A program made the translations under genes and the position numbers. DNA of 15,439 bases from an uncultured Eubacteriales bacterium (GTDB lineage: Bacteria > Bacillota_A > Clostridia > Christensenellales > Aristaeellaceae). Positions 1 to 6,549 of the stretch are shown in pieces. The notes below the pieces were generated by a model. It was not told the DNA's origin and made no database searches. It saw nothing but the letters and a program-made list of their open reading frames with translations. Location: the NCBI GenBank assembly GCA_902795555.1, contig CADBLV010000110.1:1-15439 (forward strand). Reading direction: 5' to 3'. The stretch's first letter is position 1. Each line of letters begins with the position of its first letter.

Positions 1-35
1 AAGCAAGGGAGCTATACCAGCTCTCTTGCTTTTAA
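1..35 (+). terminator. Intrinsic terminator of the upstream unit
   Basis: A 13-base arm (1-13) pairs with 19-31, with one G-T wobble, around the 5-base loop ATACC, and the right arm runs into a T-rich tract. The T-tract lies on the right, so it ends transcription from the left, from a gene outside the window. Only about 43 bases separate it from the first gene, so that gene either uses readthrough or has a promoter overlapping this structure. Confidence 0.8.
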
Positions 36-77
36 TTTATCTTGAATCTTTGGATTCGAGTGAAAGGATGAAAGCCC

Positions 78-1451
78 ATGAAACCACTGCCAAGGTTCGT
101 CGAAATTGATTATTCCAAATATTCGCCGGATATTCCCGAAGAGAAATTAGAAGCATACTATGGCCTTCCCCAAAAAGTTGAATTCTGCTCTGAATGCGTC
201 ATGAGTAATCAAAAGCCTACTTCATGCTATGAATTTGAACATACTATTGAAAGCATCAAAAAAACCATGGCCATTCAGAGTGATGGGGTTTGTGATGCTT
301 GTCACGCAAATCATGATAAAACAAATCATCATATAGATTGGGAAGAAAGAGAGAAGGAGCTTCGTGACCTGTGCGATCAATACAGGAAAAATGATGGTAG
401 TTACGATTGCCTGGTTCCTGGCTCTGGAGGAAAAGACAGTTTTTATGCGGCTCACTTATTGAAATATAAGTACAAGATGCATCCATTGACGGTTACGTGG
501 GCACCACATCTTTATACCCCATGGGGCTGGGATAATATGCAGGCCTGGATTCATGCAGGCTTCGATAATTATCTGTGTACACCCAATGGCCAAACACATC
601 GGTTGCTGACCAGGTTAGCCACTGAGAACTTGTTTCATCCTTTTCAACCTTTCATTTTGGGTCAGAAACAGCTTGCACCAAAGATGGCAGCTAAATTTGG
701 TATTCCGTTGGTGTTCTATGGAGAAAATGAAGCGGAATACGGGAACCCAATCGGAGATAACAAGTCTGCATTAAGAGATGAAAAATATTTCGCGGTTAAC
801 GATTATGATCATATTTTCCTGGGTGGGGTGTCACTCCGTCAGTTAGAAGAAGATTACAAAATCGACAAAGCTGATTTGGCTATTTATCTGCCCAGTGAAA
901 CAAGTGATATTGAGAAGAACCATATTGAGGTCAGGTATTTAGGATACTACGAGAAATGGCATCCACAGGGTGCATATTATTATAGTGTTGAACACGGCGG
1001 ATTTAGACCAGCACCGGAAAGAACGCAAGGAACGTATTCAAAATACAATTCTATTGACGATAAAATCGATGACTTCTTCTACTATACAACATACATTAAG
1101 TATGGAATTGGCAGGACATCATATGACGCTGCGCAGGAGATTAGGAATGATGAAATAACACTGGATGAAGCAAAAGCCTTATGCAAAAAGTTTGATGGAG
1201 AGTATCCTGATCGCTTCGAGAAAGAAATAATGGATTACCTCTCGATTGATAAGAAGCATTTTCCTGAAGCATATAAGTGCTTTGAGCAACCCAAAATGGA
1301 CAGGGATTATTTTATGCATCTTGCTGATCGCTTTAGATCACCGCATATATGGAAATATGAAGATGATATTTGGAAACTTCGCCATACTCCGTATGAAGGT
1401 GATAGCGAAGTATTGTGGGGAGATCCGAAGGGAACGCATCACGAGCTGTAA
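78..1451 (+). CDS. wbuX: N-acetyl sugar amidotransferase (WbuX/WbpG/PseA family)
   Basis: ATP-dependent amidotransferase predicted to activate an N-acetyl group on a nucleotide sugar and replace its oxygen with ammonia, giving an acetamidino sugar for surface polysaccharide or glycoprotein. The 457 residues carry two Cys pairs (C37/C40 and C72/C75), a probable zinc site typical of the family, followed by the PP-loop SGGKDS at 116-121 that binds ATP. The length is normal for the family. AAAGGA at 63-68 sits 9 bases before the ATG. Immediately downstream lie the HisF-like and HisH-like partners, the diagnostic arrangement of this module: HisH frees ammonia from glutamine, the HisF homologue channels it, and this enzyme uses it. 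The cytosolic location is inferred from the absence of a signal peptide or membrane segments. The exact sugar (legionaminic, pseudaminic or mannosaminuronic type) cannot be told from this window. Confidence 0.93.
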   Translation: MKPLPRFVEIDYSKYSPDIPEEKLEAYYGLPQKVEFCSECVMSNQKPTSCYEFEHTIESIKKTMAIQSDGVCDACHANHDKTNHHIDWEEREKELRDLCDQYRKNDGSYDCLVPGSGGKDSFYAAHLLKYKYKMHPLTVTWAPHLYTPWGWDNMQAWIHAGFDNYLCTPNGQTHRLLTRLATENLFHPFQPFILGQKQLAPKMAAKFGIPLVFYGENEAEYGNPIGDNKSALRDEKYFAVNDYDHIFLGGVSLRQLEEDYKIDKADLAIYLPSETSDIEKNHIEVRYLGYYEKWHPQGAYYYSVEHGGFRPAPERTQGTYSKYNSIDDKIDDFFYYTTYIKYGIGRTSYDAAQEIRNDEITLDEAKALCKKFDGEYPDRFEKEIMDYLSIDKKHFPEAYKCFEQPKMDRDYFMHLADRFRSPHIWKYEDDIWKLRHTPYEGDSEVLWGDPKGTHHEL

Positions 1452-1474
1452 ATCTGTTTCAGGAGAATGCAGAG

Positions 1475-2239
1475 ATGAAGAAAATAAGACTAATTGCAAG
1501 ATTAGATGTGAAAGACTCTAATCTTGTGAAGGGGATACAGCTGGAGGGACTCAGGAAACTGGGGAACCCAAATGAATTCGCAAAAAAATACTATGAAAGC
1601 GGAATCGATGAATTATTGTACATTGATATCGTTGCAAGCCTGTACAATCGCAATAATCTGTCGGCAATCGTTCGCAGCACAGTCGAAGATGTGTATATTC
1701 CGGTTTGCGTAGGAGGAGGTTTGAGGAGTGTCGAGGATGTAAGGAACATCCTTTCCATGGGGGCGGATAAAGTAGCAATCAATACCGCGGCAATTAAGCG
1801 CCCTGAGTTAATTTCTGAAGTCGCTGAAGCATTTGGAAGTCAATGTATGGTTCTATCTATCCAGGCGAAAAGATCACGTACCCAGGAAGGAAAATGGGAA
1901 GCATACTATGATAATGGAAGAGCGCACTCCGGATATGATGTAATCGAATGGGCTCAGAGAGGCGTTGAATTAGGCGCAGGTGAAATATTGTTAATGAGTG
2001 TTGACAACGAAGGACTTCAAAGAGGAATGGATTTGCAACTAATCAACGAAGTCACAAAGGCAGTCAATGTACCAGTTATTTGTGGTGGCGGTGCCGGATC
2101 TCCAGATGATATTGTAGATGCAGTTCATGCAGGCGCAGATGCGGTTGCCTGCGCAGCGATTCTGCATTATGGAAATTATTCAGTTAAAGAAATAAAAGAG
2201 GAACTGAGAAAACAGAATGTGGGGGTCAGAGTGATATGA
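1475..2239 (+). CDS. wbuZ: HisF-like ammonia-channel subunit of the glycosyl amidation module (WbuZ type)
   Basis: A (beta/alpha)8 barrel of 254 residues homologous to imidazole glycerol phosphate synthase HisF. Start chosen at 1475 because AGGAGA (1461-1466) lies 8 bases upstream and the protein then begins MKKIRLIARLDVKD, aligning with HisF starts. An in-frame ATG at 1415 lies inside the preceding gene. The catalytic Asp11 position is kept (RLD at 9-11), and phosphate-binding glycine-rich loops are visible (VGGGLRS at 79-85; CGGGAGS near the C terminus). Position 130, the second catalytic Asp of true HisF, is Gln here (SIQAK at 128-132). This fits the WbuZ subgroup, where the barrel mainly conducts ammonia to the amidotransferase and need not make imidazole glycerol phosphate. 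It lies 23 bases after the amidotransferase gene and overlaps hisH by 4 bases, which suggests translational coupling and a matched complex. Confidence 0.92.
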   Translation: MKKIRLIARLDVKDSNLVKGIQLEGLRKLGNPNEFAKKYYESGIDELLYIDIVASLYNRNNLSAIVRSTVEDVYIPVCVGGGLRSVEDVRNILSMGADKVAINTAAIKRPELISEVAEAFGSQCMVLSIQAKRSRTQEGKWEAYYDNGRAHSGYDVIEWAQRGVELGAGEILLMSVDNEGLQRGMDLQLINEVTKAVNVPVICGGGAGSPDDIVDAVHAGADAVACAAILHYGNYSVKEIKEELRKQNVGVRVI

Positions 2240-2880
2240 AAAAAGTATCAATCATCAATTATGGCCTTTCCAATCTTCTTTCTGTTGAACACGCGTTCAG
2301 ATGCTTCGGGGTTCAGGAAGAAATAATAAACACTTGTGAGGATATCGAGAAGGCAGAAGTGCTGGTTCTCCCGGGAGTAGGTGCTTTTGAAGATGGAATG
2401 AAGGGATTGGAAGCATTGAACCTGATTCGTCCATTACGGCAAAAGGTGACGAACGGAACCCCACTTTTGGGCATTTGTCTGGGAATGCAATTGTTGTTTG
2501 ATGAATCTGAAGAATTTGGATTACATAGAGGGCTGGGATTTATTCCTGGAAGAGTAGTGGAGATATCTGGGAAGGATATAAACGGAATGATACAGAAGGT
2601 TCCGCATATTTCATGGGATCCATTGTTAGCGTCTGGTAACAAAAGCTTTTCAGGGACAATTTTGGAGGATGTAGCTGAAGGAGAAGAATGTTATTTCATT
2701 CATAGTTTTGAAGCCGTTCCATCAAAACAGGAGAATCGATTGGCGGATACTATATATGGAGGGAGACGGATATGTGCAGTCGCATATGACGGGAATGTTT
2801 ATGGTACACAGTTTCATCCGGAAAAATCGGGTCAAGTAGGGTTACGAATTATTAAAAAGTTTATCGATATGTTTTGTTAA
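2236..2880 (+). CDS. hisH: HisH-like glutamine amidotransferase subunit
   Basis: A class I glutaminase of 214 residues that releases ammonia from glutamine for its HisF-like partner. The full catalytic triad is visible: nucleophile Cys81 in LLGICLGMQLLF, and His194 and Glu196 in FHPEKSG. The oxyanion region VLPGVGAFEDGM spans 44-55. Its ATG overlaps the stop of the HisF homologue (ATGA), so the two are probably made in equal amounts. No hisA, hisI, hisB or other histidine gene is present, and the gene directly upstream is the sugar amidotransferase. It is therefore assigned to sugar amidation (WbuY/HisH2 role), not histidine synthesis. It is the last gene of this operon and is followed by two hairpin/T-run structures. 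Confidence 0.92.
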   Translation: MKKVSIINYGLSNLLSVEHAFRCFGVQEEIINTCEDIEKAEVLVLPGVGAFEDGMKGLEALNLIRPLRQKVTNGTPLLGICLGMQLLFDESEEFGLHRGLGFIPGRVVEISGKDINGMIQKVPHISWDPLLASGNKSFSGTILEDVAEGEECYFIHSFEAVPSKQENRLADTIYGGRRICAVAYDGNVYGTQFHPEKSGQVGLRIIKKFIDMFC

Positions 2881-2914
2881 CAGAAATCTTTCCAAAGTGT
2901 TTTCTGCGTTTTTT
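2881..2914 (+). terminator. Weak terminator-like hairpin after hisH
   Basis: Directly after the hisH stop, CAGAAA (2881-2886) can pair with TTTCTG (2901-2906), with an inner CTTT/AAAG stem (2888-2891 with 2894-2897), then CG and six T (2909-2914). The stem is A+T-rich and bulged, so termination here may be partial. A much stronger structure follows about 75 bases on. Confidence 0.45.
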
Positions 2915-2985
2915 GCAAGACCGGGACAATTGATTGTTTAGGACACGGATTTCATAGTCCAGTTCTGCTATTACAGTTTAAAGAC

Positions 2986-3036
2986 AGGGGCTGTGAAGAA
3001 ATGACTGAAGAAGTCAGAGTTTCACAGCTCCTTTTA
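2986..3036 (+). terminator. Strong intrinsic terminator
   Basis: GGGGCTGTGAA (2987-2997) pairs with TTCACAGCTCC (3021-3031, one G-T wobble). An inner TGACT/AGTCA stem (3002-3006 with 3012-3016) extends it, and TTTT follows. The other strand lacks a T-tract, so it works on + strand transcription. It separates the sugar-amidation operon from the GNAT operon. The rest of 2881-3254 holds no credible gene, only the hairpins and the promoter at 3154. Confidence 0.85.
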
Positions 3037-3153
3037 TACCAGGAACTTGCTGACCTGGCAGTCAGTTGACACCATGTAGTCTCAAATACGTCATCCTGAA
3101 CAAGATACATTCACAGATAATCATTCATTTGAGAAACGGTTTGGATACGGACG

Positions 3154-3182
3154 TTGAAAAAACGTGACTTATCGGATATAAT
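3154..3182 (+). promoter_or_regulatory. Sigma-A promoter of the GNAT operon
   Basis: TTGAAA (3154-3159), a 17-base spacer and a perfect TATAAT (3177-3182). Transcription should start near 3189, about 65 bases before the first start codon. The -35 box lies in an inverted repeat ACGTT-gaaaa-AACGT (3151-3165). The octamer GGACGTTG recurs at 3149 and 3199, the second copy starting a related palindrome CGTT-gta-AACG (3202-3212), so a repressor site is possible. Confidence 0.8.
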
Positions 3183-3254
3183 AGGAACTGGTTTATCTGG
3201 ACGTTGTAAACGACTGGAAGCCTGTGCTTGAAATAAAACAGAGGGGACCATAAG

Positions 3255-4658
3255 ATGGAAATCACGACAAAACGCCTGACCATAAGACCTATCCAGATAG
3301 GCGATGAAAAAGAAATTCACGAATATGCGGGAGATAAAAGTCTGACCATGATGTACTATCTCCCGAATGAGACCTTTGAGGAAACGGCGGAGTTTGTAAA
3401 AAAGAACGCGGAAGAATGGAAGACGGAGGATCAGACCAATTTTGAATTTGTTATTCTTCTGGATGGAAGAATCATCGGCGGATGTGACTGTGACCTTGGA
3501 CACAGCGATGACAGATCCTATGCTACGCTGGGATGGATCATCAACAAAAATTACAGAAACCGGGGATATGCATCGGAGGCTGCTTCAGCGATTCTGGATT
3601 TTGCGTTTGAAAAACTGAAAATCAACAAAGTATATGCTCAGTGTGATACCAACAATCCGGCTTCATTTGGCGTGATGCAAAAAATTGGAATGAAGTGCGT
3701 TAATGATAAGGGAACCCGCACATATCCAAGAACGGGTGAAACATCTGGTGAATACACCTGCATGATAACCCGTGAGGAATGGAGAGCGGCGTGCAATCAG
3801 AAGAGGGGGAACGAAATGAAATGCTCTTCTGCAGATGTTTTGAAGGAACATTTTGAAAAAGAAACCGGTATAAATAACGAAACAACTGTGAAAAATCAGT
3901 ACTTCACAGCAGACAAGCTGAATACCCGGATCTCGATTCACAGCAAGTACTCCACGAACAAACAGGGATTCGGAAACTGGATAATCTCTCATTACCAGAT
4001 TCAGGAAGGTGCGTCTGTACTGGAACTCGGATGCGGAACAGGCGATATGTGGATCGGAAAGGATGCGATCATCAGCCGCTGCAAACATTTTGTGCTGTCG
4101 GATTTTTCCGAAGGCATGCTGAACAAAGCGAAGGAGACCCTGCACAATCAACCCGGAATTGAATACCGCATCATCGATATTCAGGATATCCCGTTTTCAG
4201 ATCATGCGTTCGACGTTGTGATTGCCAATATGATGCTTTATCACGTATCTGACCTTCAAAAAGGATTGAGGGAAGTAAACCGTGTTCTGAAAGAGAATGG
4301 GACTTTCTACTGTGCAACATATGGCGAGCACGGTATGATGGACTATATCTGCAGCCTGTTTACAGATCATCAGGTTCAAAACCGTGTCAATGATCATTTC
4401 ACACTGCAGAATGGAGAAATGAAGCTGAAATCTGTCTTTTCGGATGTCCAAAGTCTTTGGTACAAGGATTCGCTTGAGATTACCAATGTGGACGATATGG
4501 TGGATTACATTTATTCGCTGACCGGTATGACGGATCTGCAGAGGCTTCCGAGAAACGATGTGAAGTCAGTGCTGGTAAAGAATATGCGGGATGGCATCCT
4601 GTATGTCCCCAAGGAGTACGGGATGTTCATCGCAAAAAAGGATAAGCAGATACAGTGA
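3255..4658 (+). CDS. GNAT acetyltransferase-methyltransferase fusion
   Basis: A 467-residue composite protein. Residues 1-178 are a RimJ/RimL-like GNAT domain: the start METTKRL-type (MEITTKRLTIRP), acetyl-CoA pyrophosphate loop RNRGYASEA at 101-109, and the closing NNPASFGVMQKIGM at 133-146. Residues 188-467 are a class I SAM-dependent methyltransferase: motif I VLELGCGTG at 255-263, DFSEGML at 283-289, and DVVIANMMLYH at 320-330. Substrates are unknown. Small-molecule or antibiotic modification and protein N-terminal acetylation are options, but nothing here decides. The start follows GAGGGGACC at 3241-3249. At the domain junction a GAGGGGG run (3803-3809) lies 6 bases before an in-frame ATG at 3816 (Met188), so the methyltransferase could also be made alone. 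This looks like two neighbouring genes joined by loss of a stop codon. It is the first gene of an operon from the promoter at 3154. Confidence 0.85.
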   Translation: MEITTKRLTIRPIQIGDEKEIHEYAGDKSLTMMYYLPNETFEETAEFVKKNAEEWKTEDQTNFEFVILLDGRIIGGCDCDLGHSDDRSYATLGWIINKNYRNRGYASEAASAILDFAFEKLKINKVYAQCDTNNPASFGVMQKIGMKCVNDKGTRTYPRTGETSGEYTCMITREEWRAACNQKRGNEMKCSSADVLKEHFEKETGINNETTVKNQYFTADKLNTRISIHSKYSTNKQGFGNWIISHYQIQEGASVLELGCGTGDMWIGKDAIISRCKHFVLSDFSEGMLNKAKETLHNQPGIEYRIIDIQDIPFSDHAFDVVIANMMLYHVSDLQKGLREVNRVLKENGTFYCATYGEHGMMDYICSLFTDHQVQNRVNDHFTLQNGEMKLKSVFSDVQSLWYKDSLEITNVDDMVDYIYSLTGMTDLQRLPRNDVKSVLVKNMRDGILYVPKEYGMFIAKKDKQIQ

Positions 4659-4724
4659 GCTTCGGTCTTCCATTCTGTTTGATGAATGGAATTGATGGGA
4701 ATTACGTTTTTTCAGGAGGAAAAC

Positions 4725-5273
4725 ATGGTTTATTACAGCGATGACATGCTGATGATCCGCAATATGGTAGAAGCAGATGCCCGGATCTTTACTGATGAAG
4801 AGACAGCGCAAGGGTGGCATCCGGATATCTCCAAGTATCTTACAAGACTCAAGGATCAGACTGAAGGAAAATGTATCTCACTGACAGCCGAATATGAAGG
4901 ACATCCGGCCGGATATATCAATGTCTATATAACAGGTCTGGGCGGTGCGTTCAAAGGAAAGGGATGGCCTGAGATTGTTGACTTTGGTGTATTGAAAAAA
5001 TATCAGAGAAGAGGAATCGGCGGTAAACTGATGGATACGGCCGAACAGATCGCCGGACAATATGCAGATACGGTCTGGCTTGGCGTCGGGCTTCACAGCG
5101 GTTATGGAAGCGCTCAGCGGATGTATGTCAAACGGGGATATGTCCCGGATGGAACAGGTGTCTGGTATCAAGGCAGACCCTGTGAGCAATATGAAACAGA
5201 AATAGAAAACAACGACGATCTCCAGCTTTTCTTTTCCAAAAGGTTACACACGACCAAACCGGAGGATGAATGA
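4725..5273 (+). CDS. GNAT family N-acetyltransferase
   Basis: A single-domain acetyl-CoA-dependent N-acetyltransferase of 182 residues, a normal GNAT length. The acetyl-CoA binding loop QRRGIGG spans 94-100, preceded by beta-strand IVDFGVLKKY (84-93). The C-terminal strand region around YGSAQRMYVKRGYVPDG (127-143) is the usual 'YxxxGF'-like finish. The start at 4725 is set by a perfect AGGAGG at 4714-4719, 5 bases upstream. An in-frame ATG at 4686 has no such site and lies in a small hairpin (TCCATTC/GAATGGA, 4669-4690). The region around Gly70-Gly80 resembles aminoglycoside- or small-molecule-acting GNATs only loosely, so no substrate is given. It lies 66 bases after the fusion gene and 3 bases before the next, so it is very likely in one operon. 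Confidence 0.88.
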   Translation: MVYYSDDMLMIRNMVEADARIFTDEETAQGWHPDISKYLTRLKDQTEGKCISLTAEYEGHPAGYINVYITGLGGAFKGKGWPEIVDFGVLKKYQRRGIGGKLMDTAEQIAGQYADTVWLGVGLHSGYGSAQRMYVKRGYVPDGTGVWYQGRPCEQYETEIENNDDLQLFFSKRLHTTKPEDE

Positions 5274-5276
5274 GAA

Positions 5277-6371
5277 ATGGAATTGCGAAAAATCAATGCG
5301 CAGGACGCGATTGCCCAATGGGAATATACAACGGCATTGCCCACAGATGAAAACGGATTGACAAATCCATATCACGGTGTCTCCTTTGACGAGTACACCG
5401 AAAATGTACTGCCGACTCTGATCTCCTATGAACACCCGGTTAACATGCCGGATTGGTTTGTTCCGGAAACATATTATTATCTGTGGGATGATGATCACCT
5501 GATTGGGGAATTCAGAATACGGCATCACCTGACGGAAGCGCTTCGGAATGGCTCGGGGCATATCGGTTACAGTATTCGAAAAGAAGAGCGAGGTAAAGGT
5601 TATGGAACGACTGGTTTAAAGTTTACTCTTCAGATTGCAAAAAAGATTGTTCTGGAGGAAGAAATCTACCTGCGGGTCAACCTGGACAACCCTGCTTCCC
5701 TTCACGTTATGCTTCACAACGGCGGACGCGTTGTCGGGCAGGATAAAAACCACTACTTTGTCCGGATTGCAAATCCGGGCAAAGGACGATACCCGTCCAT
5801 CAAAGAAGCACAGGAAATCCTGGCTGAAGCGGAGCTATGCAATCCAGGACCATGGGGTGATCACAGTCGGACGGCTGCCCATTGCGCTGAAAAGATCGCG
5901 CTTTATTCCGGTCTCTGCCCGGAAAAAGCCTATGTCCTTGGCCTGCTGCATGATATCGGCAGGAAGTTCGGTAAGCGGCATCTCGGTCATGTTTCAGACG
6001 GATATTCCTATATGATGCAGCTGAATTATCCGGATGTCGCCAGAATCTGCCTGACCCATTCCTTTAATGAAATGAAGATTGACGGGTATGTCGGCAATTT
6101 TGACACGACGGAAGCGGAAACAGAGCTGATCAGAACAAAACTGCAGGAAGTTATCCCGGATGATTATGATCTGCTGATCCAATTGTGTGATGCCATTTCC
6201 GGTTCTGAAGGTGTGATGGACATCATAGAACGAATGTCTGATGTCAAGCGACGTTACGGAGATTATGACCAGGGCAAATGGAATAAGAATCTGGAACTGA
6301 AAGAATATTTCGAAATACGAATGAATCGTAATCTTTACGAAACAGTTGAAAAAGATATCTTTCATAACTGA
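5277..6371 (+). CDS. GNAT acetyltransferase-HD domain phosphohydrolase fusion
   Basis: A 364-residue composite protein. Residues 1-168 form a GNAT domain with the acetyl-CoA loop RKEERGKGYGTTG (101-113) and the late motif LDNPASLHVMLHNGG (136-150). Residues 172-360 form an HD-superfamily metal-dependent phosphohydrolase: His196 (DHS), the His225-Asp226 doublet in GLLHDIGRKFG, a further His at 261, and Asp305 in QLCDAISG. All expected metal ligands appear to be present, so both halves look active. HD proteins of this type usually cleave phosphoester bonds in nucleotides or other small phosphorylated compounds. GGAGGA (5261-5266) is 10 bases upstream of the start and overlaps the end of the preceding gene. 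The inferred role is acting on one substrate with two chemistries. A simple fusion of neighbours without a joint substrate is also possible. Confidence 0.86.
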   Translation: MELRKINAQDAIAQWEYTTALPTDENGLTNPYHGVSFDEYTENVLPTLISYEHPVNMPDWFVPETYYYLWDDDHLIGEFRIRHHLTEALRNGSGHIGYSIRKEERGKGYGTTGLKFTLQIAKKIVLEEEIYLRVNLDNPASLHVMLHNGGRVVGQDKNHYFVRIANPGKGRYPSIKEAQEILAEAELCNPGPWGDHSRTAAHCAEKIALYSGLCPEKAYVLGLLHDIGRKFGKRHLGHVSDGYSYMMQLNYPDVARICLTHSFNEMKIDGYVGNFDTTEAETELIRTKLQEVIPDDYDLLIQLCDAISGSEGVMDIIERMSDVKRRYGDYDQGKWNKNLELKEYFEIRMNRNLYETVEKDIFHN

Positions 6372-6391
6372 CAAGAAAGGAGATTTTCGCG

Positions 6392-6454
6392 ATGGCGCGG
6401 CAGAACGTGCTTGTAATGCCGCATGAAAAGGTTTATGGTCGGTATATTTCTTAG
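6392..6454 (+). CDS. Small ORF of 20 residues with a strong ribosome-binding site
   Basis: AAAGGAGA (6376-6383) sits 8 bases before an ATG opening a 20-residue frame that starts MARQNVLVMPHEK and ends in TAG, where a second AGGAGG (6453-6458) begins. It may be a leader peptide, the stump of a longer gene lost when the glycosidase genes arrived, or chance. No family is recognised. The bases from 6455 to 6549 contain no further convincing frame before the GH51 gene. Confidence 0.3.
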   Translation: MARQNVLVMPHEKVYGRYIS

Positions 6455-6549
6455 GAGGATTGTCACGCTGAAGAACCATTCAAAGATGGTAAGGGACATG
6501 CAGACAAATGGTACTGCTAATATATTCAAAGCCGGGGAGGTTATGCAGC

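Noticed and set aside
1475..2880. hisF-hisH as histidine biosynthesis genes
   Set aside because: The sugar amidotransferase is in the same operon, no other his genes are present, and HisF position 130 is Gln.
4669..4690. Hairpin TCCATTC/GAATGGA between the first and second GNAT genes
   Set aside because: No T-run follows directly, so it is not a terminator. It may only influence RNA stability.
6515..6523. Extended -10-like TGCTAATAT ahead of the GH51 gene
   Set aside because: No acceptable -35 box at 16-18 bases, and the start point would fall nearly on the ribosome-binding site.
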